A stretch of DNA of 64,000 nt, from positions 1,240,001 to 1,304,000 of the forward strand of contig NZ_JAQNDK010000001.1 of NCBI RefSeq assembly GCF_028368935.1, given 5' to 3'. The position numbers and the translations under genes are program-made. The DNA is from Sorangium aterium. Its GTDB lineage: Bacteria > Myxococcota_A > Polyangia > Polyangiales > Polyangiaceae. Positions within the stretch are counted from its first letter, which is position 1; each line of letters opens with the position of its first letter. The notes beneath the pieces are model-generated. The model had not been told where the DNA came from. It searched no databases and saw only the letters and a list, made by a program, of their open reading frames with translations. This document shows, piece after piece, positions 34,900-43,349 of this stretch.

Positions 34900-35721
34900 C
34901 TACTTCAAGAAGATGGTGACCGAGCCGGAGTAGGAGATCGTGCCGCTCGGGAACTTGCCGTACGAATCGCGGGCGCGATCGCGGCAGTTCGGGTAGCTTC
35001 CATCGCTTTGCGGTTTGTCGCACGCGTCGCGGCAACTGCCGACGACCCTGAGAGCGCAGTCGTCCAGCGATGCCCCGCACACACGCTCTATCGAGGTCTT
35101 CTCGGGCGATACGCAGGCGTAGTAGTTCGGCGGACTCGCGAAGATGTTGCCATAGTATGCCCCTTCGCGGTTCGAGTACGCCGTCCGCTCCGTGGAGTCG
35201 GAGGACAGCTCGCACTTGTTCCCTCGCATCGAGATCGGGGTCGCGATCCCGAGGTGATTGATCCTGGACAGGACGCATGCGGACACCCAGGCCTTGCACG
35301 CGTTGTCGCAGGAGCCGTCCTTGTCGCCCCATTTCTTGTGGAGACCGAGCTCACCATCGAATCCATAGACGACGCCATCGATGTTGATATCGAAACGCGC
35401 ACCGCTCGGCAGGGCGCAGCTCACGACGTACTTGAGCAGCTGGCGCGCGAGCGGATCCCGGAGCGCGCTCGACGTCAGCGCGTTCGACGTCAGCGCGTTC
35501 GACGTCAGCGCGTTCGATGTCAGCGCGTTCGACGTCAGCGCGTTCGACGTCAGCGCGTTCGACGTCAGCGCGTTCGATGTCAGCGCGTTCTCGACGAAAG
35601 CGGCCTGCTCGACAACGCCGACATCGTCTTCCTCCCCTTCTTCCCCCTCCTGCACGCCCACGCAAGCGGCCAGCGACGTCATCATGGCAGGACACAGAAC
35701 CAGGACGCTTCGAACCATCAT
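34900..35721 (-). CDS. Lipoprotein with NALTS pentapeptide repeats
   Basis: The 273-residue protein starts at ATG 35721 (MMVRSVLVL). The signal peptide ends in lipobox SLAAC. An acidic segment (EGEEGEEDD) is followed by eight exact NALTS units, then a globular C-terminal part of about 190 residues with about ten cysteines that are likely disulphide-bonded. It is probably outside the cytoplasm with the repeats as a stalk. The family is unknown to me. It is convergent with the zinc-knuckle gene. Confidence 0.75.
   Translation of the reverse strand: MMVRSVLVLCPAMMTSLAACVGVQEGEEGEEDDVGVVEQAAFVENALTSNALTSNALTSNALTSNALTSNALTSNALTSNALTSSALRDPLARQLLKYVVSCALPSGARFDINIDGVVYGFDGELGLHKKWGDKDGSCDNACKAWVSACVLSRINHLGIATPISMRGNKCELSSDSTERTAYSNREGAYYGNIFASPPNYYACVSPEKTSIERVCGASLDDCALRVVGSCRDACDKPQSDGSYPNCRDRARDSYGKFPSGTISYSGSVTIFLK
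35471..35590 (-). repeat. Eight 15-bp tandem repeats encoding NALTS
   Basis: Eight contiguous copies of GACGTCAGCGCGTTC on the + strand, two with a single silent change (GATGTC). Near-perfect identity points to recent expansion or ongoing homogenisation. The length is in frame, so copy changes would alter stalk length without breaking the gene. Confidence 0.95.
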
Positions 35722-35916
35722 GAGCAACACCCCCCCTGGCCAGCTTAGGTCCTTGGGCGCCTCCGTGGAATTGACTTGTTGGACTAACCACGTATCCGGA
35801 CAAAGTTGGAACGAATACCAGGCTGCGCCTGAGTCGCGCGTCGCGAGCGCATCGCCGACACGTCCCAGACAGCACACCTCCTACGGCTGTTCGGCGCGGC
35901 GCTCGGGGAGCGGGTT

Positions 35917-36912
35917 TCACGGCGGCACGAGCACCGCTGCCCCCGAAAAGCGGCCGTTCCGCAGATCGTCGAGCGCCTCGTTGGCCGCCAGCAGCGGGTA
36001 GACGTTGACCTCCGTCCGCACGGGCACCCGCGGCGCGAGCGCGAGGAACTCCTCGCCGTCCCTGCGCGTCAGGTTCGCCACCGACCGCAGCACCCGCTCG
36101 CCCCACAGGAGCGAATAAGGGAACGAGGGGATGTCGCTCATGTGGATTCCCCCGCAGACCACGGCGCCGCCCTTGCGTACGGCGCGCAGCGCGGCAGGCA
36201 CGAGCTCGCCGGCCGGGGCGAAGATCAGCGCCGCGTCGAGCTCCTCGGGCGGCGCATCGAAGGAAGAGCCTGCCCACTCGGCCCCCATCGACAGCGCGAA
36301 CGCGCGCGCCGCGTCGTCGCCCGGCCGGACGAACCCGAAGACGCGCCGACCCTCGAAGCGGGCCACCTGCGCCACGAGGTGCGCGGCGGCGCCAAACCCG
36401 TAGATGCCAATCCGCCCGGCGTCCCCCGCCAGACGCAGCGTCCTGTACCCGATGAGCCCGGCGCAGAGCAGCGGCGCGGCCGAGAGGTCGGGGAAGCCGT
36501 CGGGTATCGGGAAGCAGAAGCGCGCGTCCGCGACCGCGAGCTCCGCATACCCGCCGTCGATCTGGTACCCGGTGAAGCGCGCCCGGTCGCAGAGGTTCTC
36601 CCGCCCTGCGCGGCAATGCGCGCACACGCCGCAGGTCCAGCCGAGCCAGGGCACACCCACGCGCGCGCCCAGCGCGAACCGCGGCCCTTCGCCCGCCGCG
36701 GGCACCTCCTCGAGGACCTCGCCCACGATCTGGTGCCCCGGCACGAGCGGCAGCCTGGCGTCCGGCAGCTCGCCGTCGACCACGTGCAGATCGGTGCGGC
36801 ACACGGCGCAGGCGCGCACGCGGAGCAGCACCTCACCGGGACCAGGCCGCGGAGCGGGCCGATCCTCCAGCACGAGCGGACTCTTCGGGGCTCTCAGGAC
36901 GAGGGCGCGCAT
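35917..36912 (-). CDS. Zinc-dependent alcohol dehydrogenase
   Basis: The 331-residue protein of the medium-chain dehydrogenase family starts at MRALVLRAP. Catalytic zinc ligands are in CAVCRTDLH and GHQIVG; the structural zinc site is CGVCAHCRAGRENLC. The nucleotide-binding region reads IGIYGFGAAAHLVAQ. It resembles the AdhA-like zinc-binding alcohol dehydrogenases that oxidise simple alcohols with NAD(P). It stands alone, facing away from the small membrane protein gene, so no pathway is suggested by context. Confidence 0.92.
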   Translation of the reverse strand: MRALVLRAPKSPLVLEDRPAPRPGPGEVLLRVRACAVCRTDLHVVDGELPDARLPLVPGHQIVGEVLEEVPAAGEGPRFALGARVGVPWLGWTCGVCAHCRAGRENLCDRARFTGYQIDGGYAELAVADARFCFPIPDGFPDLSAAPLLCAGLIGYRTLRLAGDAGRIGIYGFGAAAHLVAQVARFEGRRVFGFVRPGDDAARAFALSMGAEWAGSSFDAPPEELDAALIFAPAGELVPAALRAVRKGGAVVCGGIHMSDIPSFPYSLLWGERVLRSVANLTRRDGEEFLALAPRVPVRTEVNVYPLLAANEALDDLRNGRFSGAAVLVPP

Positions 36913-37133
36913 GGCTCCGAGCCGAGGTTTCCGAGCCGAGTGTATTGCAGCCAGCGCCCCCCGTCCCGTGTGTGAGCCCAGAAGATCGCCGAGCCCAGCC
37001 TGCTCGACGGGAAGCGACGCTATCCTGTGCCCTGACGTCCGCCGCCCGCTGCTCTTGACACGGCGCTCCGGAGGAGCCCCGCCAGCCGTGTCCTCCCCAG
37101 GATCGAGGAGCTCCGCGGTCCCGCCGATAGGAG

Positions 37134-37162
37134 TTGACACTGCGCATGTGAGCGTTCACAAT
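37134..37162 (+). promoter_or_regulatory. Sigma-70-like promoter of the small membrane protein gene
   Basis: TTGACA (37134-37139) and CACAAT (37157-37162) are spaced by exactly 17 bases. Transcription would start near 37169, leaving a leader of about 40 bases before the ATG at 37208. Confidence 0.5.
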
Positions 37163-37207
37163 CGGCCCCAGCGGGTATCCTTTTGCTTCCCCGCTGAAGG
37201 GGTCGGT

Positions 37208-37417
37208 ATGCGCACCGAGACCTTCATGTCCCGAACGACATCGCCATGGATTCGCTCGGTCGTCGCGGATGCGAGTCACGGTGAGCTCAATCAATGGCCC
37301 GCGGCTGGAATCGCAGTCCTGGCCAGTATCATCCTTTGTGCAGCAGCGATTACAGCGGCGGTTCATCTGTTGAATAGCATCGCTTTATCATCAATGTCTC
37401 CCTCTCCCCGCCCCTGA
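37208..37417 (+). CDS. Small single-pass membrane protein, unknown
   Basis: The 69-residue product has one hydrophobic helix (about residues 33-55: AAGIAVLASIILCAAAITAA) and a Ser/Pro tail. The call rests on a well-placed AAGGGG five bases upstream and a good -35/-10 pair before that. I do not recognise the family, and the reading could still be fortuitous in GC-rich DNA. Confidence 0.5.
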   Translation: MRTETFMSRTTSPWIRSVVADASHGELNQWPAAGIAVLASIILCAAAITAAVHLLNSIALSSMSPSPRP

Positions 37418-37823
37418 CGCGCGGCGCTGTCCTGTTGAAACCCGGCCCGCCCGAGAGGGCCGTCCATGCCGCGCTCTCGAGAGGTTGAGCCAGGAACGGG
37501 GGAGATGTTCCATGCGGATTGCAACCCCTCTCGAAGGGCGAGCTCGGAGCAGTAGATTCGGACGAGCGAGCCTCGCAAGGTGAAGGCGGCACTCTTCGGT
37601 GCATGGCTAGGTTCTGGTATCCGGGAGGCTCGCACAGAATGGATTTCTACGGCGGCGGCCGAAAGACGGATCCGTTCGCGTACATCGACGCCTCCCTCGC
37701 CACCTGCGACGGCTGCCGCGTCGATCTCGTCGCGGCGCATTGGCATGCTTGCGGCTGGCGGGCCCCCGCGTGTGGTAGGGTATCTTGGCGAGCTCCGATG
37801 CTACCGGCGGCGAGGTGCAGCCC
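37418..37823. other. Intergenic region before the second ECF sigma gene
   Basis: About 400 bases with no convincing gene. Short readings on the + strand lack good start signals and hydrophobic or domain patterns. It presumably holds the promoter of the sigma gene, which I could not place. Confidence 0.4.
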
Positions 37824-38441
37824 GTGACCGCCCGCGCGGCGATCGCTCCGTCGACGCCTCCGCCCGCCGACGCGGTCTCCGCGGCCGGCGTACAGGCCGC
37901 GCCGCTCGACTTCGCAGAGGTGTACGAGGAGATCTTCCCCTTGGTCTGGCGGACCGTGCGCCGCCTCGTCGCGGACGCCTCCGCGCACGAGGACGTATGC
38001 CAGGAGGTGTTCGCCGTCGTGCACCGGCGGCTCCCGGAGTTCCGGGGCCGCTCGTCGCTGAAGACGTGGGTCTTCGGGATCGTGGTCAACGTCGTACAGG
38101 CGCACCGGAGAGCGCAGCGCCGCCAGTGCCCGGCCCACCGCGGGACAGGAGAGATCGTGGATCCCGAGCAGCTCGCGGGGCCGAGCGACCTCAGCCCCTA
38201 CGAGGCCATGAAGAGGGCGGAGGCCGCGCGCGTGGTGCACGACCTCCTGGCGTCGCTCGACGAGGAGAAGCGCGTGGTGCTCCTCCTCGCCGAGCTGGAA
38301 GAGCTTCCGGCGTCGGAGATCGCGCAGGGGATCGGGGTCAACGTCAACACCGTGTATGCGCGGCTGAGGGCCGCTCGACAGGCATTTTCCGACGCGGTGC
38401 ACCGCCACCACGCCAAGATCCGAGGAGGCCGCCATGGATGA
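37824..38441 (+). CDS. ECF-type RNA polymerase sigma factor
   Basis: About 205 residues from GTG 37824, which has GAGG eight bases upstream; an in-frame TTG at 37785 would add 13 residues. Region 2 is visible (DFAEVYEEIFPLVWRTVRRL, then EDVCQEVFAVVHRRL and SSLKTWVFGI), as is region 4 (EEKRVVLLLAELEELPASEIA followed by the HTH helix with VNTVYARLRAAR). Its stop overlaps the ATG of a partner gene that is now broken, so the normal control of this sigma factor may be lost. Confidence 0.9.
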   Translation: MTARAAIAPSTPPPADAVSAAGVQAAPLDFAEVYEEIFPLVWRTVRRLVADASAHEDVCQEVFAVVHRRLPEFRGRSSLKTWVFGIVVNVVQAHRRAQRRQCPAHRGTGEIVDPEQLAGPSDLSPYEAMKRAEAARVVHDLLASLDEEKRVVLLLAELEELPASEIAQGIGVNVNTVYARLRAARQAFSDAVHRHHAKIRGGRHG

Positions 38442-38580
38442 GCTGGGGACCGGCGAGCGGGCGCTCTTGAGCGCCCCTTCGCGACGCGGACGAGCCGACC
38501 GACGAGGACAGGCGGTCGATGCGCGCGGCCGTGGAGGGCGCGCTCGCGCCGAGCGCGCAGGTCGAGCAGGCGCTTGGCCG
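38434..38580 (+). pseudogene. Broken sigma-factor partner gene
   Basis: The ATG overlaps the sigma stop and has a good site (GAGGAGG). The frame MDELGTGERALLSA is interrupted; removing one C from the run CCCC near 38473-38476 restores a continuation LRDADEPTDEDRRSMRAAVE, the helical start typical of proteins paired with such ECF factors. Beyond about 38580 even the restored frame loses that character and ends near 38815. So the gene is both frameshifted and truncated, or the frameshift is a sequencing error in an already short gene. Confidence 0.6.
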
Positions 38581-38720
38581 ATGCCGCTTGCCGCCGACCC
38601 TGGATTCATACGACCCGCCGCGATCTTCGCGCTTATGCCCGCACCCGGTCGATTTGATCACGAAAACAGCGCGCTCCGGTCACAAGACGGAACTGCCGAT
38701 TCCACACGCGGGAGCCGACG

Positions 38721-40346
38721 ATGACATTCAGACTGGACCGAGTGTTCGCGAGTCCCTGGATCGCTGCCGGGGGATGCCTCCTGAGCATCTCGTGCACTGG
38801 CACCCTCGGGGGTGATGACTCTTCGGAGGAGAGTCCGGGGCAGACCCCGGACCAGGGTGCCGCCATCGCTGTAGACAGGATGCCTCTGCACCACATGACA
38901 GCGTCGGAGTACAACTCCACCGTCGCCCACCTCCTGGGAACGAGCCTGCGGCCGGCGGACGGATTCCCGGCCTTCGGCGCGAAGGGCTTCGACGCAAACG
39001 TCAACGCGCTCTCGAACCTCTCGCAGGTCCTGGTCCAGGGGTATTACGACGCCGCCAGGACGCTCGCCGAGGACGCGTTCTCGCACGAGGAGCAGCGCGC
39101 CAAGATCCTCGTGTGCGACCCGGCAGAGGGCACGGACGACCGGTGCGCGCGCGAGATCATCGAGCGCTTCGGGCTGCGCGCCTTCCGGCGCCCGCTCGAG
39201 GCGGCGGAGGTCGACCGCTACGCGGCGCAGTACGATGACGCGCGGACCACCCTCGAGATGTCCCCGGTCGAGGCGGTGCAGCACGTCGTCCGGACGGTGC
39301 TCACGTCGCCGCACTTCATCCTCCGGATCGAGCTGGGCCCCGACTCGGCGAGATCGCCGGGCGCCCTCAACGGCTACGAGGTCGCGTCGCGCCTCTCGTA
39401 CCTGCTCTGGAGCTCGCTCCCGGACGAGGAGCTCTTCGACGCGGCGGCGAGCGATGAGCTGGCCACCGCGGGCGAGCTCGAGCAGCAGGTGGACCGCATG
39501 CTGGACGACCCGAAGAGCGCCGCCTTCTTCCAGAACTTCTTCGGGCAGTGGCTCGGCACGCGCACGCTCCCCAGCCACAACGCCGACACGAGCCAGTTCC
39601 CGAGCTGGAACGATGAGATGAAGGGCGCGATGCTCGACCAGGTCAACGAGTACTTCGCCAGCTTCACGACCGGCGGGCGGCCGTGGTCCGAGTTCCTCAC
39701 GGCGCCCCACCCGGAGAGCCGGCTGATCGAGCCGCTCTATGCGAACGACCCCGAGGGCCTGCGCGAGGGGTTCCTCACGCTCCCAGCGTTCCTGACGCTG
39801 TCGTCCCGCGCCGACCGGACCTCTCCCACGTCCCGCGCGAAGACGATCCTGGAGCAGCTCTTCTGCGCGCCCATGGCGCCGCCCGCCAACGTGGATATCC
39901 CGGAGCTCGGCGCCGCGGACGGGGAGACGGGCGGCGTCACCAACGTGCGCAAGGAGCTCGAGAAGCACCGCGCGTCGCCCGACTGCGCGGGCTGCCACGA
40001 CGTGCTCGACCCGATCGGGCTGAGCCTGGAGAACTTCGACCCGATCGGCGCCTACAGGACCCAGTACCCGAACGGCGACCCGATCGACGCGACGGGGGTG
40101 TACGAGGGCGCGCCGTTCGAGGACATCTCCGGTCTCGTGCCGGCGCTCGTGGAGGCCGCCCGCTCGGGGACGTGCCCCTCCGAGCAGCTCTTCAGCTATG
40201 CCCTGCGCCGGCGCCCGAGCGCCGGGGACAGGACGAGGATCAAGGAGATCGCCGGGCATTGGGCCGGCGGCACGATCGCGGATCTGGCGAAGCAGGTGGT
40301 GACCAGCGATGCGTTCCGCCTTCGAGCGAAGGACAAGGCGCGGTGA
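38721..40346 (+). CDS. DUF1592/DUF1588 domain lipoprotein (planctomycete-type cytochrome-like)
   Basis: The 541-residue protein has a signal peptide ending near SISC. The domain series used for this family is readable: DUF1587 (MTASEYNSTVAHLLG), DUF1595 (FGLRAFRRPL), DUF1592 (TSPHFILRIE, YEVASRLSYLLWSSLPD), DUF1588 (GFLTLPAFLT to the CAGCHDVLDP motif, which resembles a c-type heme site), and DUF1585 at the end. Members sit at the surface and are suspected in redox or polymer degradation; the reaction is not established. It is always paired with a DUF1552 gene, as here, 52 bases downstream. Confidence 0.9.
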   Translation: MTFRLDRVFASPWIAAGGCLLSISCTGTLGGDDSSEESPGQTPDQGAAIAVDRMPLHHMTASEYNSTVAHLLGTSLRPADGFPAFGAKGFDANVNALSNLSQVLVQGYYDAARTLAEDAFSHEEQRAKILVCDPAEGTDDRCAREIIERFGLRAFRRPLEAAEVDRYAAQYDDARTTLEMSPVEAVQHVVRTVLTSPHFILRIELGPDSARSPGALNGYEVASRLSYLLWSSLPDEELFDAAASDELATAGELEQQVDRMLDDPKSAAFFQNFFGQWLGTRTLPSHNADTSQFPSWNDEMKGAMLDQVNEYFASFTTGGRPWSEFLTAPHPESRLIEPLYANDPEGLREGFLTLPAFLTLSSRADRTSPTSRAKTILEQLFCAPMAPPANVDIPELGAADGETGGVTNVRKELEKHRASPDCAGCHDVLDPIGLSLENFDPIGAYRTQYPNGDPIDATGVYEGAPFEDISGLVPALVEAARSGTCPSEQLFSYALRRRPSAGDRTRIKEIAGHWAGGTIADLAKQVVTSDAFRLRAKDKAR

Positions 40347-40398
40347 GGCCGCACGCGTTGTTTCTGCACACGACGAGGCACGAAGGAGCGATGCGCAC

Positions 40399-41973
40399 AT
40401 GAAACGCTTGATGACACGCAGAAACTTGTTGCGCGGCGCGGGCGTCTGCCTGGCGCTGCCGTTTCTCGAGAGCCTCGCGCCGCGCAGCGCGCGCGGCGGT
40501 GAGCCCGGCACCCCGAAGCGGTTCGTGCTCTGCACCTTTCCGAACGGGGCGCCCCATCACTGGTGGGAGACGGCCCCGGCGTTCGGAAAGACGCTGAAGG
40601 GCGCCGACTTCAAGCTGCCGAGGGTGCTCGAGCACTTCGCGCCGGTGAAGTCGAAGATGCTCATGATCAGCCGCCTCGGCAACTACACGTGGAGCACGGA
40701 GCAGCACCCCTACATCGAGCCTTCGCACTCGCGCCTCGGCGCGGCGCTCTCGACCTGCGTGGACGCCGATCAGCTGGGGAGGGAGGCGCGCCGGGACCTC
40801 GGCGAGTGGGTGGGGAACGGCGTCTCGGTCGACCAGCTCATCGTCCAGAAGGCAGGCCCGGAGCAGGCGACCCGCATCCCGTCGCTGCAGACGGGGCTCG
40901 GCGTCAAGCCCGGCTTCTTCGACCAGCGCAGCTACGCCTACAATCAGGTTCTCTCCTGGAAGAGCCCGAGCGAGCCGCTGAAGCGCTCGGTCAACCCGAA
41001 GGCGGTGTTCGACGCGCTCGTCGGCGCGGGCGCGGCGGGGTCCATGCCAGGGCAGACCGACGAGCAGGCGAGGATCGAGGCGGAGCGCCGCGCGGCGACC
41101 GAGAAGAGCGTCATCGACGGCGTGCTCGCGGACGCGAACTCGCTCATGAACCGGGTCGGCTCCGACGATCGCAAGATCGTCCAGCAATACCTGGACTCGC
41201 TGCGCGAGATCGAGAAGAACGCGACCCGCGTCCAGTCGACGATGAACCCCGGGACGGGCCTTGGCTGCAGCCCGATCAGCCAGCCCGGCGTGGTCCCCGA
41301 GCCGCCGGGCCAGGCGGAGGGGCTCAACGAGAACGACAACACGGGAGCCGGCCCGTACAAGCACGAAGATCACGCGAAGGTCATGATCGATCTTATCGTC
41401 ATGGCCATTCAATGCGACGTGACGCGCGTGATCACCCACATGCACGACGACATGCGCTCCGAGTTCGAGTACCGGTGCATCCCGGAGGACGTCCGTGCCA
41501 AGGTGGGACTCGCGTACAGGAGAGAGGCCAGCCTGCACTACCACTCCTCCCAGCACGCCGCCGGCAACCTGGACCGCGCGACCCAGAACGGCCAGTACAA
41601 GATCGTCACGCAGAGCAACCTCGACTACGCGGCGATCAACACCTGGCTCAACCAGAAGAGCGCGCAGCTCGCGCAGCGGCTCGACGCGATCCCCGAGGGC
41701 GACGGCACGGTGCTCGATCACTGCGTCATGGTGCACATGAGCGAGATGCGCTCGCACGACCACGACGGGTACGACCTGCCCATCGTGCTCCTCGGCGGAG
41801 ACGGCGTCTTCTTGAACGACGCGCACGTCGCCTACGACGCCCTCGGCAACGATCGCCAGCTCCGCGATCTGTGGTTCACCATCATGAACCAGTACTACGG
41901 CCTGGGCGTCACGTCGTTCGGCGAGGATCGCCGCGGCGCGAAGAACGCGCTCCTTGAGGAGATCCTGCGGTAG
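40399..41973 (+). CDS. DUF1552 family protein with Tat-like signal
   Basis: The 524-residue protein starts at ATG 40399 behind AAGGAG. The N-terminus MTRRNLLRGAGVCLALPF is a twin-arginine signal, so it is probably exported folded. The body is typical of DUF1552 (FPNGAPHHWWE, KMLMISRL, HDHDGYDLPIVLLGG), a family related to the alkaline-phosphatase/sulfatase-like DUF1501 proteins. It forms a two-gene unit with the preceding DUF1592/1588 gene. Substrate unknown. Confidence 0.9.
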   Translation: MKRLMTRRNLLRGAGVCLALPFLESLAPRSARGGEPGTPKRFVLCTFPNGAPHHWWETAPAFGKTLKGADFKLPRVLEHFAPVKSKMLMISRLGNYTWSTEQHPYIEPSHSRLGAALSTCVDADQLGREARRDLGEWVGNGVSVDQLIVQKAGPEQATRIPSLQTGLGVKPGFFDQRSYAYNQVLSWKSPSEPLKRSVNPKAVFDALVGAGAAGSMPGQTDEQARIEAERRAATEKSVIDGVLADANSLMNRVGSDDRKIVQQYLDSLREIEKNATRVQSTMNPGTGLGCSPISQPGVVPEPPGQAEGLNENDNTGAGPYKHEDHAKVMIDLIVMAIQCDVTRVITHMHDDMRSEFEYRCIPEDVRAKVGLAYRREASLHYHSSQHAAGNLDRATQNGQYKIVTQSNLDYAAINTWLNQKSAQLAQRLDAIPEGDGTVLDHCVMVHMSEMRSHDHDGYDLPIVLLGGDGVFLNDAHVAYDALGNDRQLRDLWFTIMNQYYGLGVTSFGEDRRGAKNALLEEILR

Positions 41974-42258
41974 CGCGGTGACTCACGGTGACCCGCGCGG
42001 ACGGTCATGCGCGCACCGTGCCGGCAGCGCCCGGCCGCCGCGTGGAAAACCTGCAATGTTGATGGCTGGGCCCCAACGTGAGCAAGCCACGACTGCATCA
42101 AATCCATCCAGCCTGGCTTTCCAGTAGATCGTAGGCCTTCCTCTCGCCTATAGTTCATCACGCCTCGGGCACACGGCGGTTCGCAGGAACACGTGGTGTG
42201 GTGCTGGGCGCCGCGCAGGGGCGAGCGTGTGTGAACAAGCTGGCATGAGGGGAGCGCC

Positions 42259-43209
42259 ATGAGCATGGAGGGCCGACTCGATCCGAGCGACGCCTCGGCG
42301 CTGCGGGAGCGCGTCGTCCGCCTGGAGCAGGAGCTGGCCCAGCGCGAGCGGGAGCTGGCCGAGCACAGGCGGGAGATCCGGGCGCTGCACGAGCGCGAGG
42401 CGCAGCTCCTCGAGATCGAGGCGGAGCAGAAGCGGCTCGCCGCCGTGACGGAGAACAGCTCGGATTTCATCGGCATCGCCTCGATGGAAGGGGTCGCCCA
42501 GTACCTCAACGAGGCAGGGCGGGAGCTCGTCGGCCTCGAAGCGAGCGAGCTGCCGCGGGTGACGATCGGCAGCTTCTTCTTCCCCGACGACCTCCCCTAC
42601 ATCGAGCAGCACATCATGCCCGCGACGATGGAGCACGGCCGCTGGGTCGGGGAGTTCAGGTTCAGGCACTTCAAGACCGGGGCTGCGATTCCGGTCCTTT
42701 ACAACTCCTTCCTGATCAGGGACCCGGAGACCGGGGAGCCCATGGCGCTGGCGACCGTGACGGCGGACCTCACCGAGCGCAAGCGCGCCGAGGAGGAACG
42801 CGTCCGCCTGAAGGACGAGATGATCCGGGTCCAGGCCGCCACGCTCCGCGAGCTGTCGACCCCCCTGCTCCGCATCAGCGATCGGGCCGTCATCATGCCG
42901 CTCATCGGCGCGGTGGACTCGAGCCGCGCCGCGGCGGTCCTCGAGCGGCTGCTCCAAGGCGTCAGCGCCGAGCAGTCCAGGGTGGTGATCCTCGACATCA
43001 CGGGCGTATCGAACGTGGACTCCCACGTCGCCGACGCGCTCATCCGGACGGCGAAGGCCGTGCGTCTGCTCGGCGCGCAGATGGTCCTCACCGGCATTCG
43101 CCCCGAGGTCGCGCAGATCCTCGTGGCGCTCGGCGTCGATCTGGGCAGCATCGTCACGATGGGCTCGCTCCAGAGCGGCATCGCGTTTGCGTTGAGCCAG
43201 CCGCGTTGA
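42259..43209 (+). CDS. PAS-STAS protein, RsbR-like stressosome component
   Basis: The 316-residue protein begins with a coiled coil (about residues 10-65, heptads of Glu/Arg/Leu), then a PAS domain (about 65-170) and a C-terminal STAS domain (about 190-310: VVILDITGVSNVDSHVADALI). This is the RsbR/STAS layout of stressosome-type partner switching. At the position usually Thr in VDT of RsbR proteins there is Ser (VDS). No kinase (RsbT) or RsbS gene lies next to it, so its partners are elsewhere. Confidence 0.88.
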   Translation: MSMEGRLDPSDASALRERVVRLEQELAQRERELAEHRREIRALHEREAQLLEIEAEQKRLAAVTENSSDFIGIASMEGVAQYLNEAGRELVGLEASELPRVTIGSFFFPDDLPYIEQHIMPATMEHGRWVGEFRFRHFKTGAAIPVLYNSFLIRDPETGEPMALATVTADLTERKRAEEERVRLKDEMIRVQAATLRELSTPLLRISDRAVIMPLIGAVDSSRAAAVLERLLQGVSAEQSRVVILDITGVSNVDSHVADALIRTAKAVRLLGAQMVLTGIRPEVAQILVALGVDLGSIVTMGSLQSGIAFALSQPR

Positions 43210-43349
43210 GGTCGACGCGCCCGCGTCGGCTGAGCCCACTGGCAACACGGCCTGGACCTCGGCCATATCGCGTGCGACGCAGCACGCCATCCTGCGCCGC
43301 AGGTGACGATTTCTGAAAGGTGAGCGGGAGCTCGATCAACTCCGGGAGC

